A model generated the notes under the pieces. The model saw nothing but the letters and a program-made list of their open reading frames with translations. It did not search any database and was not told the origin of the DNA. A stretch of DNA of 64,000 bases from Nectonema munidae (Eukaryota; Nematomorpha; Nectonematoida; Nectonematidae). The translations under genes were made by a program, and so were the position numbers. This document shows positions 33,650 through 44,789 of this stretch, piece by piece (position 1 is the stretch's first letter; each line of letters opens with the position of its first letter). The stretch covers positions 124,001-188,000 of the forward strand of contig JAUIRK010000673.1 of NCBI GenBank assembly GCA_030549495.1, read 5' to 3'.

Positions 33650-34900
33650 AAATGTTAGATAATTGAAACAGTATTAAAAGAGAGAAAATTTTATATACAA
33701 ACGAAGCAAATCATTGACTTATTCAAATATTTAATATTTCAAAATATTTGTATCCAATTTTTTTATAGAATTAATCATATAATCAGTATAGAAGCAAAAT
33801 TTGTTTTAATGTTACGAACTAGGGTGTCTGTTTTTACATCAATATTTTCTTAGCGGGAAATCTCAAGAAAAAATACTGATACCGGGAAGGGTGTCACTTT
33901 GAAAGTCTTAACACAATCACTCAAAAAATATCCCATTATCAGAACATAAAAAATACATATTTAAAAAAAGAAAAAATTTTATTCTTATAGAAGTTTTCAA
34001 GGAAACACAAACAATTTTCTCTTTTGGCACTGAGCCTTGTCCTTACTTGTGTTGTAAAAAGACTGGCACCTGAAAATGCTCTTTAGACCCAACAGATGTA
34101 GGAGGAATAGTTTTCAAGGCTTTTTCTAGAAGAGAAATATTATGAGATTGCTTTCCTGATGCCTCATATATATTTACAGATTTTTTTTATAATTTATAAA
34201 ATAAAGCACTTTTGATCATACCAACAAGCGAAGAGAAAAAAAATTATCTATTTATTTCAGATTGAGTATTTCAAAATAATATTTTTTAAGTGCAGATTAT
34301 TTGCCTAAGGGATTGGAAAAAAATGATCTATAATATTTTTATTTATAAATCTAATTTTGCAAATTTTATTTATAATATATATTATAATATAAGATATGTG
34401 AAAACTTCTTGACGCTCTTTATTTATACATAACAAATTTTGAGGATGGAATAATGTATTGTTTTTTGTTCTAGCATTTTATAATATAGTTAACATTTTAT
34501 ACTAAGTTTCATACTTCTACTGTTTACAAAAATATCACTGAAAGTTTAGCGAGTCAGTACCCTCAGCTGCAAACTTTCAAATGAGGTGAAAATTAGAACT
34601 AATAGTGAAAAATACAATTGAAAGCGAAAAAGACAGTCTTCAACTTATAATTGGTGGAATTATTTTATCCAAAAAAAATTCGTTTTTAAAACTTTTCAAT
34701 ATTTTTTTGTTCTTGTTATGTATTCAACTAAAAATCCTCCTTCAATTTATACAACTCTTATTTTAATTCAAGAGCTGTTTTTTGAAATTAAAAACTTATC
34801 AAAAAAAGATTATCGGAATATATTCTGAAATAATGAAATAATTTGGATCACTTAAAACAGTTCTTGAAAATAAGAATTTATTTAGTTTTAAAATTCAAAC
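33650..34900. other. AT-rich stretch, no gene recognised
   Basis: Highly A/T-rich sequence without supported frames. A slightly GC-richer patch at 33820-33900 could be the edge of an unidentified repeat. Confidence 0.45.
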
Positions 34901-34904
34901 TTTC

Positions 34905-35285
34905 AAGGGTGTTCGGGATAAATTTGACAGTTTCATCAGAAAAAAAGAAAAATAGTTTGATAACTACAAAATTTATTAGATTTAAAAGAAATTAGACTAT
35001 TATCAAAGAATTTTATTCAAAATAACCGCCATTGGCATTATTTTCGCTTCTATTCGGCTTCGGAATCTAGAACAAGCTAATTTACACTTTCTCTGGGAAT
35101 GCTCTCAAAAACTGCTTTATGTCGATTAATTGGGCTTTTGTAGTACTAGGACAGGGATTGGTGCCTTTCTCCACAGCCATATATATTATAATTCATCGGG
35201 GTAAAATCTGGGGAGTTTGGAGGCCAAACATTTGGACTGGCATAGTCGCAAAAGTTAGCTCACAACCATTTTTGACTTTTTGCTG
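34905..35285 (-). pseudogene. Mariner-like transposase, C-terminal fragment
   Basis: On the minus strand the translation shows, in changing frames, the end of the catalytic domain of mariner elements: a remnant of PPNSPDLxPxDYxIWG around 35210-35170, then EKGTNPCPSTTKAQLIDIKQ, FLRAFPEKV, FRSRI-like residues, and NANGGYFE at the end. GGGTGTTCGGGATAAATTTG at 34908-34927 is placed where the inverted end of the element should be. The catalytic Asp region is damaged and the N-terminal two-thirds are absent. The fragment stops where the piggyBac fragment begins near 35290, so one probably interrupted the other. Confidence 0.75.
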
Positions 35286-35289
35286 AATT

Positions 35290-36095
35290 GTGACAAGGCG
35301 CGAAAACCTGTTACCACACATATGGCCTATTATTCCACGTAGGAATCTGAATTCAACTTTAGACCCTTTTCAAAAAATGAGAAAGAGAGGAGACTTTGAA
35401 AATTTTCATTTTCGAGATATTACTTGTTGTCAATGGAACTACAATCGTCCAGTAGTAATCATTTCAAATTGCTATGGAGCTTTACCTTGTTGCAAAACTT
35501 CAAGATGGCTGAAAGGTATGAAAACAAGAAAAGAAATAACTCAGCCTTTGGTTATAAATAAGTATAATAAATACATGGGCGGAGTTGATTTATTAGACAA
35601 ACTTTTGTCTCAATACCAAACAATTAGAGGTAAAAATGGTACAATTGCATTTGGATAAACTTACTCAATATGTGTGTTGTGTCTTCTTGGCTTTTGAGTA
35701 AAAAATTAGGAACAAATAAAAGTCATTTAGAGTTTCGAAGAGAAATTGCCAGATCCCTTATACGTTCTAAACAAACGACTCAGGGAAGATGTAAACACTG
35801 ACAAAAATGGTCGTTAGCGATGTGAAACATGTAATGTGAGACTTTACTTGCGTTGTTTTGATCAATTTCATTGTTAAATATTTTTCTACATTTTTTAAAT
35901 AAATTTTTCTAGTGTTTTTTTTCTTTGTAAAATATCATCCAATTATCCCAATGTTCCCATTTGGGAACAATCTAAAAATTGAATTCAAAAAAATGAATTC
36001 AAATGCATGTTTTACATTTACTGCATTAAAAAACAATGAACTAATTCGTTTTTAGCATAATAATCTATTCTTATATAAGTTTGGGACTTAATGGG
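35290..36095 (+). pseudogene. piggyBac transposase, C-terminal half, with 3' end
   Basis: Frame 35290-35658 contains the piggyBac signature NKYNKYMGGVDLLDKLLSQY preceded by PVVIISNCYGA and RKEITQPLVI. After a frame change the C-terminal Cys-rich part follows: RCETCNVRLYLRCFDQFHC near 35820-35880. The element ends at 36095 in CTTAATGGG followed by TTAA (36096-36099), the usual piggyBac border. The N-terminal part is missing at the mariner junction. This is a truncated, inactive copy. Confidence 0.85.
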
Positions 36096-36125
36096 TTAAA
36101 GCAATCTCCCCCTCATCAATAGAAG

Positions 36126-36460
36126 AATTGGAATCTGAATAACTTCCCTCAAAAAAGTTTTCATCTGATTTGTCTTTATCTTATAAGACAAGCAAAGTTG
36201 TTCGTGGACTTGATTGCCCAGTTGATTGATAGCACTCTTTTTTCTTCGATTTTTTGCGCCAACCAAAACTCGAAAGCAGCCACTAGATTTCCATTTGAAT
36301 AAATCCGATTTAGAATTGACAGTAGACGTACAGCTAGCAGTTCATCTAGTCTATTAATTTTCAAACATGCACGATGTTTTGATTTAACTCTATTTTGACA
36401 TGAAAACACACGCTCAGCACCAGATGAAGATCCAGGAATACATGTCACTATGCCTATCAA
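36126..36460 (-). pseudogene. hAT transposase C-terminal dimerisation fragment
   Basis: The minus-strand frame 36460-36176 reads PGSSSGAERVFSCQNRVKSK then LDELLAVRL, the hAT C-terminal block in which xxAERxFSxxxxxxxKxR is diagnostic. The rest of the transposase upstream (36460-37330) is not recognisable. A hAT end AGTGGTTCTCAGCCTTTTTA, read on the minus strand from about 37374, probably marks the start of the same element. Confidence 0.65.
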
Positions 36461-37339
36461 AGTTTTAAAGTCTTTTCCAATTTCTGTTTCTTCGGTAGCG
36501 CGCTTTAAAGGTTATCTTCTCTCTTATAGCATAATTGTCAAGAAAGCGAAAATCTCGGTAAAATTTTTTACATATGCTTACACTATTTTTATCTTTATGG
36601 AAAAATTGGAACATGTCGTTACGTCGTTTTTGATTCAAAATTTTACTTCATTTTTAGGAAATCTTTTACCTTTTATAGGAAGACTAAAATCAAAAGGTTT
36701 AAAAACTGTTGCAGATGAATAAAGTAATCTTTTACAAATTTCTAATTTTTGAATCTTTTTCAACCAGCATGATTCGTATCTTCTTTCGATGTCTCCAAAC
36801 CAACTCAATCTACTTTTCATGCAATCTTCAGTCCCAACCAGAAACGGTAAGCTAATTTTTTTAATAATAAACAATTTCTTCTTTTGGATAAAAATTTTTT
36901 TCACTTTTTTTGTCAAAAAATATAATAGAGTTTAAAACAGCAGCAACTATTATTGCGTGCTTTAACTTTTTATTTTTTCTTTTGTGAGTTTCAAAGTTAT
37001 TGAACTATATTTAACTTTTAAAAATTCATATTTACAAGTCGGTTTGTAGAATTCAATTTTAAGTTAATTATAGCGTTATATATTTAATGTGACAAAACAA
37101 ATTGTAGAATTAAAATTTTAAATTAAAGTCCAAATATAAAATATAAATTAAGCTTATAATAACTTGGAAAGTGTATTTAAGATTAAACATTTCACTTTTC
37201 ATATATGAAAACATGTATGTAAAATCTCAACACGTTTTTTGATATAATAATTTAAAATAGTATCTCAAAAAAACTTGAAACTAAAATCTCTAGAATATAA
37301 ATGAAAGTAGTTAGTATAAACAGACTTTTTACTGAAAAA

Positions 37340-37376
37340 AGTGGTCCATAGCTCTAAAAAGGCTGAGAACCACTTG
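37340..37376 (-). repeat. hAT terminal repeat
   Basis: AAGTGGTTCTCAGCCTTTTT, then AGAGC, read on the minus strand is the widespread hAT/Charlie-type end (CAGTGGTTCTCAACCTTTTT). The partner end was not found. About 900 bases separate it from the C-terminal transposase fragment. Confidence 0.6.
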
Positions 37377-37499
37377 CCCAAGGCACCGCTGACTTCAGTT
37401 TGAAAACTACTAGTCTAGTAATTTGACTTGATAAAATCCATACAGTTATCTGCAGATATGGTGGGATTGGAAGCTTACAATTTAGTTATAATGCCTGAT

Positions 37500-37610
37500 G
37501 ATAATGGCGGTGTGTTCATTGGACAAAATTCTTTCAAAAAAATTTTGAAAATAAAAAAAAATTGTCTCTTCAAAAAAATTTTTGAGGATGTACGCATCTG
37601 ATATAGTCAT
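37500..37610. repeat. Partial MITE end (CAGGGGCGCACATCC family)
   Basis: TTTTTGAGGATGTACGCATC at 37581-37600 matches the right end of the 29203-29510 MITE in a degraded form, with a similar AAAATTTT spacer before it. The left end is absent. Confidence 0.4.
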
Positions 37611-38404
37611 TGTTCGCATATGAAGAAGTGAATGTGAATGCCAAGAAAGTGAAGAAGAATTTGGAAATATGTTACTTTCAGCAACGATTTTGCCCTTTTA
37701 GAAGAGATTAATTGAATTGCCCTCCCAAATGTAAATGCATGATTATCTAGTTGAAAACTAAAAAGAATTTACTGCAAATACGGAAAAACAGTCTGCTTGG
37801 TCCCAAAAAGAAGTATGGTTAAACAATTCAATGATGCAGTATTGAATCTTTCAAGTTCAAAAATTTTTGACTTTCCAGCCATCTAAATTTTAAATACTAT
37901 TTTTTGTCTAAACAGAGGTTACGATAAAAAAACATTGATACTCTAAGTTTTTAGTCCCTGCATAGACAAAAATAATAATAATAATTTAGAATGAAATATA
38001 AAATAAACATAACTAATTTTTGAGTATTTACCTTTTCAGCTTATTTTAAGATTGATTTTTCTAGCGTTTTTTTTAATTTTATTAAAACTTTAAGAGAAAA
38101 TTGCATAACCTGAAAGTCTTTAATTTTTTATTATCAGTCTCCCAGTTTCGCAATTTTAATTTCTTAAGACATAATTGTATATTTTATTGCAATATAAATT
38201 CCTTAAAAAACGAAACAATATTTTCACATAAAAATTTTACTTTTCCTATTGCAATATCAGCCCTTTTGCTACCCTTGGTTCAACCTTAAAAAGGTTTCAG
38301 GAATATATCATATATAAACATTTATGATCACATATCAATCTACATTAGTTCACAATTATTTTCTAGAATTTATTTACCAAATTTGAGAATGTGTTGATTG
38401 AACA

Positions 38405-38495
38405 TTTTTACTCTTAAAATTTTCACGAACCCCCAAGCATTCTTCCCAGGAAGCCGTGTTTCGCAGAACACACTTTGAAAAGCTCTGCTCTAAAC
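38405..38495 (-). repeat. hAT-like terminal segment
   Basis: On the minus strand from about 38492 it reads AGAGCAGAGCTTTTCAAAGT then GTGTTCTGCGAAACACGGCT, the form of a hAT end of the type seen in many animal genomes. The rest of the element is not identifiable. Confidence 0.45.
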
Positions 38496-38659
38496 GAAAA
38501 TTGGCCATAACACCAACTATTTTAATTAAAACATTCAGATGAATGATCGCTTGCTCGTTTCAATTTATTTCAAAAAATAAGAAGTTACTTTGCTCATCTC
38601 CCTCTTCTCACAGATGACAATAATAACTTTAATTTTCACAGGATGCATTGTTTTTTTCT

Positions 38660-38970
38660 TATGGAAATTAATTAACATACAACACGAAGAAACAATGGAA
38701 AATGTCTTAAATTATGAAGGTAATACTCAAATTGATATAGTTATTCTTCCGCTTAATACCGGAGATTCACAAAAAGTTAATATAAAATTGCTACATTTCA
38801 AGATTCCTCTTCAACATTTGGTAAATGAATGTTTAGAAGATTTAGTCGTGATTTATCCATTGATGAGCAAATGGCTTGTTATTTGGATGTCATACATCGA
38901 AATAATATATTCTTCAAAAAGCATCAGATTTGGATATAAAAACTGAGTTGTTACCGTTTCAAATTTTAAA
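38660..38970 (+). pseudogene. piggyBac transposase remnant (acidic N-terminus joined to core fragment)
   Basis: Frame 38590-38946 includes TQIDIVILPLNTGDSQKVN, like the acidic DIxILPPxxxxxTDEE start of piggyBac proteins. It then includes core residues: in one frame FSRDLSIDEQMACY with the first catalytic Asp, in the other SIRFGYKN followed by a stop where WV is expected. The usual 200 residues between these parts are missing, so this is an internally deleted, broken copy. Confidence 0.55.
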
Positions 38971-39059
38971 AGATATTGTGGGCGTGATTATACGGATGTT
39001 TACATAATCGTGTTGTACTTGATTTACTCAGGCGATAAATATCGGCATTTATATTTATT

Positions 39060-39244
39060 TTTGTCAAAAAGACTAACTTCTGGATGCTTTCGATGAGCCG
39101 GTGATGAGCAACTGCAACAAACTTCAGAGTTTCAAGTGTGCACGATGGCTTGTACATATGATACTTCGTGTGAACTCCAGGTAAGCAATCGAAATACTCC
39201 CGTAGTTCCATGAGAAAAGCCAAGTTAACTCTAAACAAAAACAT
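39060..39244 (-). CDS. Coding-like segment, unrecognised
   Basis: A minus-strand frame runs from 39244 (ATG inside TTTACAGT-flanked sequence) with balanced composition: FRVNLAFLMELREYFDCLPG, then VHTKYHMYKPSCTLETLKFV, then VAHHRLIESIQKL. TTTTTGTTTAG ends at about 39236 and might be an acceptor. GTTAGT at about 39081 might be a donor. I cannot tell a host exon from a repeat-borne frame. Confidence 0.25.
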
Positions 39245-39339
39245 TTTACAGTCAGAGGCGATAATCCGTGAACTCTGCTAATCGTCCGATGTTAAATAAA
39301 ATTTTCTATTTTTTTCTGCGATCATTTTTCATATGTTGC

Positions 39340-39475
39340 TGTTGTTGTTGTTAGCCCCTAGATCATACTATCTCTATATCAGTATGATCTATCAGTTCAA
39401 AACAAGCTTTGTTTAAATAGACTGAGAAAGTATGCCCATAAAAGCGAGTACTCTCAGGGAAAAGTATCATTTTTC
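39340..39475 (-). repeat. SINE-like repeat with (AAC)n tail and strong hairpin
   Basis: A (TGT)n run at 39338-39352 is followed by TAGCCCCT and a 10-bp perfect inverted repeat, AGATCATACT (39360-39369) and AGTATGATCT (39381-39390), with an 11-base loop. The tail-like triplets and hairpin suggest a short retroelement end on the minus strand. No second copy was found in the window. Confidence 0.3.
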
Positions 39476-39499
39476 ATATCACACAGTACATCGTCATTT

Positions 39500-40130
39500 C
39501 TATTTCTTCAATAAAATTTTAATTGAAGTATTTTTGTCAATTCACAAAATAAAAATGCAGCTTTTTTTAGGTTAACCTTTGAATATTTACTTTTTTTAGC
39601 TTCGTCAAAGTTTTTCAAGTCTTAGCACATTCCATCATGTAAACAAATTTTTAATCAGAAAATATATTTCTACTTTTATATTTGGACTTCGTCAAATCAA
39701 TTATTAATTATAAAATTCCTCTCAATTCAGAAAAGAAATGTTAATATTTTTGAATAAATCTTAATACCTTTTAATCATTTGATACTATGTTCTCATTTGA
39801 TATAACCTTGAAAACATTAATTTTAGCTTCTTATTTTTATTTGGAAATCATGCCAGCGGTTTTTAACCTTATGAATACCAATAAGCACATGGTAACGATA
39901 TTCTTTATTTTTACGTGGTATAATCATATATCTTTCTTTAAGTTTATTATTAAATAAGTTCTTGTTCTTCTTCTAAGATTGGTGTTAAGGCTTTTTTAAG
40001 TGTTTTAAACATTTCATCCAATAACTAAAGAAATTTTTCAGCATTATACCAGGTCCATTAATTCTTTAATAAATTTCTCCATTGACTGAAGAAACTTTAT
40101 ATCTTATTGGCATTTGCTATCTGAACTAAC
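39500..40130. other. No gene recognised
   Basis: AT-rich DNA without supported frames. Confidence 0.45.
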
Positions 40131-40131
40131 A

Positions 40132-40152
40132 TTAACCCTATTAGCGCTAGGC
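40132..40152 (+). repeat. Lone TTAA + piggyBac-like end
   Basis: TTAA (40132-40135) is followed by CCCTATTAGCGCTAGGC. The first nine bases are identical to the left end of the 8510-12107 element (CCCTATTAG). No matching right end lies within the next several kilobases. Confidence 0.45.
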
Positions 40153-40748
40153 AAAATATATAACTGAAGAATTAGGCGAGCATTTTATTAATATGCATTT
40201 TATTAATTTTATCTTTTAGTTTTTTTATTTAAGTTCGTCTTTTTATTTTTGAATTATTTTTATTACCTAATTTTTTTGAATATTACCATCGATGTATAAA
40301 CACTGCTCAGTGCGCACATATCTTAGCTCCTTTTTGATCCTGATGTTGTTGGCGTCATTTTCTCTCTCTCTTACCAAGTTTATTTTCGTAAGACTTAAAT
40401 TAAAACAGTATGCTTTTTATAAATGATAATGAGTGGGATATTTTAATTGTTAATTGTTGAAGTCGAATTCTCGCGCTACTAGTCCATGCAACTAAGAATC
40501 ATCGATAAATTACTAGGGCAGGAGAGTAAAAGTGTGCTCAAACGGTGGATTATAGTGAAAAAAGGTTGAAGTAGCCTGCCTGCCTAAGCTAAGGTTATAT
40601 AGACCATATTATACGAGTTTTTAATTTTTTTTTTAAAGTTGAGCAATAGTTATTTATTAGATTAATTTTGTTGCTCTTTTACACTTTATATGTGCTCTAT
40701 TTTGGGTACTCTTTTAATTCAAACATATTTTTATGATTTTTACAAGTT

Positions 40749-41860
40749 TTGAATTATAAATTATTTAAAATGCCTAATCGGAAAGACCTTACTATTTCTG
40801 AAAAAGAAAAAGTAATTGATGAAATCAAAGCAAGCCAGCGCCAGTTAGATAAAGAATTCGGAGTTGGAAAAACACAGATTGCCAATATACCAACTTCACA
40901 AAAAAATTGCGCTCAGGGATTGAAAGTGATGAACTTGAGCTTCTGATGGCTGACTTACGAGGTTTAAGTTCAAACATAATATTATTAGCCTTTCTATAAG
41001 CGGGAAAAGAGGCATTATTGATAAGAATAAATTGCTAGATCTTCTTTCTGGATATGCACCCGAGAATATTTACAATATGGATGAGACTGGTCTTGGTTTC
41101 AGAGCTTTGCCTGATAAAACTGCAATAAAAGGTGAAAGTTATATTGGCGAAAAACGATCAATTTGTGTTAATCAAACTGGTACTTTTGGGAAAACAGTTG
41201 TCATAGGAAAGTCTCAAAATCCAAGGTGCTTCAAGAATATCAACGCAAACTAACTGCGACCTACCATGACAATCATAAAGCTTGGATGACTACCAGTATT
41301 TTACTAAGGGGGTAAAATCGTTCGCTAAACGCATGAAACACAAAAGAGACGTGTTATATTGATGCTTGATAATTCCCCTTCTCATCCTCGTTTAGAACTA
41401 GTCAATGTTAAACTACTTTTTTGTCTCCTAATACAACTTCAATTTTGCAGCATCTTTGATCAGGGCATCATTAAAACTAAACGCTATTACAAACGCAGAT
41501 TGTTACGTCACGTTATAACTCAGATGGACGATGAAATTGCTCTTATAAAGTTGGTACAAAGTGTAAATGTTTTGGATGCTTGTCATTGGATTGCATCTTC
41601 TGTAAAAGAAATTAAATATACAAATACAAATACAACAATAGAAAAGTGCTTTATTCGCTCAAAAAGACGCGATCTATCAATATCCCTAAAGTAGACAATA
41701 ACATTGACTTTGCTCAACTTTTGGAACTTACTCGACCTTATCTACTAAACACAATTACTGATGTAGAGGAGAACATTGAGCAGGGAAATCACTTGCCAGC
41801 CTTTAAACCTTATCAGAAAACTGGAATGGATGTTGATAAGTTTGTACTTTAGTCACTACT
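40749..41860 (+). pseudogene. pogo/Tigger-type transposase, broken
   Basis: Frame 40749-40946 is the N-terminal helix-turn-helix: RKDLTISEKEKVIDEIKAS then LDKEFGVGKTQIANI. Frame 41032-41253 has the first catalytic block ENIYNMDETGLGFRALPDKT and FGKTVVIGKSQNPRCFKNI. Frame 41359-41694 has MLDNSPSHP with the second Asp, and FDQGIIKTKRYYKRRLLRH with the third Asp. A tail frame runs to 41852. The order is that of Tigger/jerky transposases, with several frame changes and a missing CENP-B-like middle (about 80 residues where only a broken stretch remains). Confidence 0.85.
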
Positions 41861-41879
41861 CTGTATTGAGACCATCCAT

Positions 41880-41940
41880 CTATTAAGACCACGTGAAGTG
41901 GTCCCAAGGGTGGTCTTAATAGAGGGAGTCTACGTAGGTA
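41880..41940. repeat. Right terminal repeat of the pogo/Tigger element
   Basis: GGTGGTCTTAATAGAGGGAG at 41909-41928, in the setting of GACCACCCTTGGGACC-type inverted strings, is the outer end typical of Tigger elements, 60-80 bases after the transposase stop. The left partner was not found with confidence. Confidence 0.5.
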
Positions 41941-42179
41941 CTACACACAAAAGTAAACCCACATACACAAACATATAGATATGAGAAAAGAGATTTACAC
42001 ACGCAAAAACAAAGCATTTTCGTTAGTATTATATATTGATTGTTTAAATCTCCTGTATTCAACAGATATGTGAATAAAAAGGCGAAAGTACATGTGTTTG
42101 AAAAATATGAAAAATACCTAGAGTAGGTAAGAAATAAATTCATTTTGCACCCGTCCCCCCTCCAATTCAATTTAAAAAA

Positions 42180-43706
42180 TTGCTTGTTCATGACTTAAAT
42201 TACAAATGCTAATGTATGAAAAGAATGGCAAGGGGTTGCATATTGGGGTAAAAAATAGGGTTAACTTGCTATTTGAAGATGCTTATACATTTTAAAATCG
42301 CCTGCCCGTTTGAAATGCGAACCTTAGGGGCTTGAGTGCTTTTATGTTACAAAAGAAGCCAATTGCATAAACGTTCCAAGTTCCTTGATTACAGTTCTTT
42401 TATTTTACTTTAGTGTTGGCTCATTCACTTCAAAGGGCTCCCTCAAATGCGCATCCATTTCTTGCTCTCTAGAAGATATTGAAGTTGCGGAAAGCGTTTT
42501 CAATTCTAGCCTCTCCCCCTTAATTTCTTTGAAAAAGGAAAATTCAAAGGCGCAATTTTTTCTGCAACAGCCCATTTCTCCTGTCAAAAGCGGCACTACT
42601 TCATCATCTTCAGAGGTTCTTCATACTTTCAGATCAGAAGCGGACCATGTTCATTTATTTTCTTCTTCTCCCTCCTTTCGAATGCTGAGTGATTCGACAA
42701 TTCTTCAGGCAATACCATCTCAAACCTTCACAAAAAAAGCATCGAATCAGAGCTCCATTTTCTTGGACCAGAGAAAAACGAATGAACCAATGAAAAGCAA
42801 TTTGCACACTGACAAATTCTATCCAGATCACAAATCACTTCTCAATAGTTCTACCTTCTCTTCTCAAAAAAAAAGATTTAATTTAAATATGAAAGTTTAA
42901 TGATTAAGCATACATGCAATTTTATCCACAACATCTAATTCAAATTTTTTTATTGATGTCAGTCTCTAAAACGCTCGTGTCCATGATTTGCCCTGAGAAA
43001 ATTTTAATCAACTCATTTGAAAATGAGACTGAATGATTATTGCGTGCGAAGGCTCCCCTTTCAGGAAAGAGAGAGGGGAAAAGTCCTAAGCTCTTATTGC
43101 GAACAAAATATAAGTCGTCCTTTTTAATTCTTCATACTCAACATTTATTACAAATATTGTACAAATAAATATTTTTGAACCTTAAATTTTAAAAATTCTA
43201 TTTCAATATTTTACAGCTTTGCTTTTCTAAATTTATTTTGAAGTTATGCCACTTTCCTAACCTAATAAAATGTAAGTTAATAAAATTTTGAAATGCTAGA
43301 ATAAACTCTTATAACACAAATTAGAGTATTGCTTCAACCCCACAATTATAAACACATTTCTTATATATAACACAAATTAGAGTATTGCTTCAACCCCACA
43401 ATTATAAACACATTTCTTTAAGTTAAGTTAAAAATTGCACGTGACGTTCGCATCCATCCTTGAGGATATCATGATCTCTGCTTACAATTTCCGTCCCACT
43501 AAAACGGCCTCTTGTACTGCATAAAAGTTTTTTAAGAAAAGTGAACAAACATGCTTAAACATTGCATTACACATAAGAGTTTCAGAATAAAAATTTCAGA
43601 CAATCAAATTCAACTTATTTAACAGATTTATTAGATTCAAACGAAAAATTAAAAGTTTATTTTCCACACTTATTACTGATTTAAAATTAATATTATTCAA
43701 CACAGT
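42180..43706 (+). repeat. 1.5-kb inverted segmental duplication, copy 2
   Basis: This matches 18202-19706 in reverse. The inner edge is near GCTTGTTCATGAC and the outer edge near AATATTATTCAACACA. It shares the ~55-bp tandem duplication (43315-43430), the acceptor-like TTTACTTTAG and the open frame. Differences are few in the frame and somewhat more common near the outer edge, where a 9-base insertion and short changes occur. Confidence 0.9.
42385..42900 (+). CDS. Open frame in inverted duplication copy 2; possible terminal exon
   Basis: The frame is 171 codons, sharing about 160 with copy 1. CTTGATTACAGTTCTTTTAT then TTTACTTTAG ends at about 42413 and resembles a branch point, pyrimidine tract and acceptor better than copy 1 does. 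If used, the exon opens at TGTTGGCTC. Upstream, one extra G in GGGGCTTGAG relative to copy 1 shifts the longer reading of copy 1, which suggests that the shared coding part starts after the acceptor. The product is unrecognised, Ser-rich and without obvious domains. Confidence 0.35.
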   Translation: MITVLLFYFSVGSFTSKGSLKCASISCSLEDIEVAESVFNSSLSPLISLKKENSKAQFFLQQPISPVKSGTTSSSSEVLHTFRSEADHVHLFSSSPSFRMLSDSTILQAIPSQTFTKKASNQSSIFLDQRKTNEPMKSNLHTDKFYPDHKSLLNSSTFSSQKKRFNLNMKV

Positions 43707-44054
43707 CTACTTGCCATTTGAGTGCATTTTTCAACACACTAAATACTCACCCAGTGTTGAGTGGCAAAAGCAAACAAAGGCTTACAAGGAAAAAGATATA
43801 TTAGGATTTAAATGAATATAGTCTTCAAATATTTTTCATATTAAGCTCATCTCCATTTTAGCAGGGATTAGATATAGGTATATTCATGTTGTGATAGACT
43901 GACTGTATTTAATATAAAATTTTAAAATATATAGAGAATCTCAAAATCAATTGGAAGTATTGTTTACTATATTAATTATAAGGTACAAAGCCATATCATC
44001 GAATAACGCAGTTTTAAAAATGTTTCAAAAAATACTTAAAATTCTGACTAGTTT

Positions 44055-44225
44055 TTATTATTAAAGTAAAACCTGTCTTAGCGGTCACCTCAGAAGAAGG
44101 GCCCCCTGTCTATATCGATTCCTATACCACATCCAGATTCAATATAAATGTAAAAGAGAAGAACCCTTAGGGAAGGATTAGCGGTCATTTTCAAAGGGTC
44201 CTGTGTTTGTCCGTTACAGTTGATT
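44055..44225. repeat. pogo/Tigger-like MITE fragment
   Basis: AGTAAAACCTGTCTTAGCGG then TCACCTC is a typical Tigger-type MITE start. TTAGCGGTCA occurs again at about 44179. A related inverted end is at 59180-59206 (AGTCAAACCTGTCTTTTGCG on the minus strand). The right end is unclear. Confidence 0.45.
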
Positions 44226-44289
44226 TTAATATATTGTTATCAGTGACGTCGAATAGATATTAGGTTTGGAATAGTCTCCAAAAAAACAA

Positions 44290-44325
44290 GACAAATGGCT
44301 ACATGACAAAAAATTGAGAACGACT
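44290..44325 (-). repeat. hAT terminal repeat
   Basis: Read on the minus strand, GGCAGTCGTTCTCAATTTTT is a hAT-type end (CAGTGGTTCTCAA variant). The element it belonged to is not recognisable. Confidence 0.4.
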
Positions 44326-44789
44326 GCCTTAAATATATCCATTTGCTTTCTATACTTTTCTATTTGAGTCAAACGAAATTAAATTTAGGCATGAATAGGA
44401 ATAGAAATATATTTATTAAAATGTATTTATTTTAAATCATTTCAAATTTTGATGGGGGAAAATAATTGTTACTTATTGCTGATCTCTCCTCAAAAATTTA
44501 ATGGCAAAAAAGAGGAAACTTTTGATTTTTCAATTTGATCATTTCATTCCTTACATCTTCACAAAAATGTTGTCCCCTCCGCTTTCTGCCTGACATAGGT
44601 TGAAAAAAATTCATAGTTGAAACATTCTTTGTAATAAAGATTTGTCATATTATCTATCCTATTATATTTCTCGCTTATATTTAGGATTAACGTTAAGGAT
44701 AGTTAGATTAGAGTTATAAGTTATCTTGTAAAATATAAACATGTTCAATGAATTGTCATAATCACACAATTATCACATTTGACCAATTC

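Noticed and set aside
18202-43706. The inverted 1.5-kb arms as terminal repeats of one giant virus-like element such as a Polinton
   Set aside because: The 22.5 kb between them holds no capsid, polymerase, integrase or packaging genes, only unrelated transposon debris and exon candidates.
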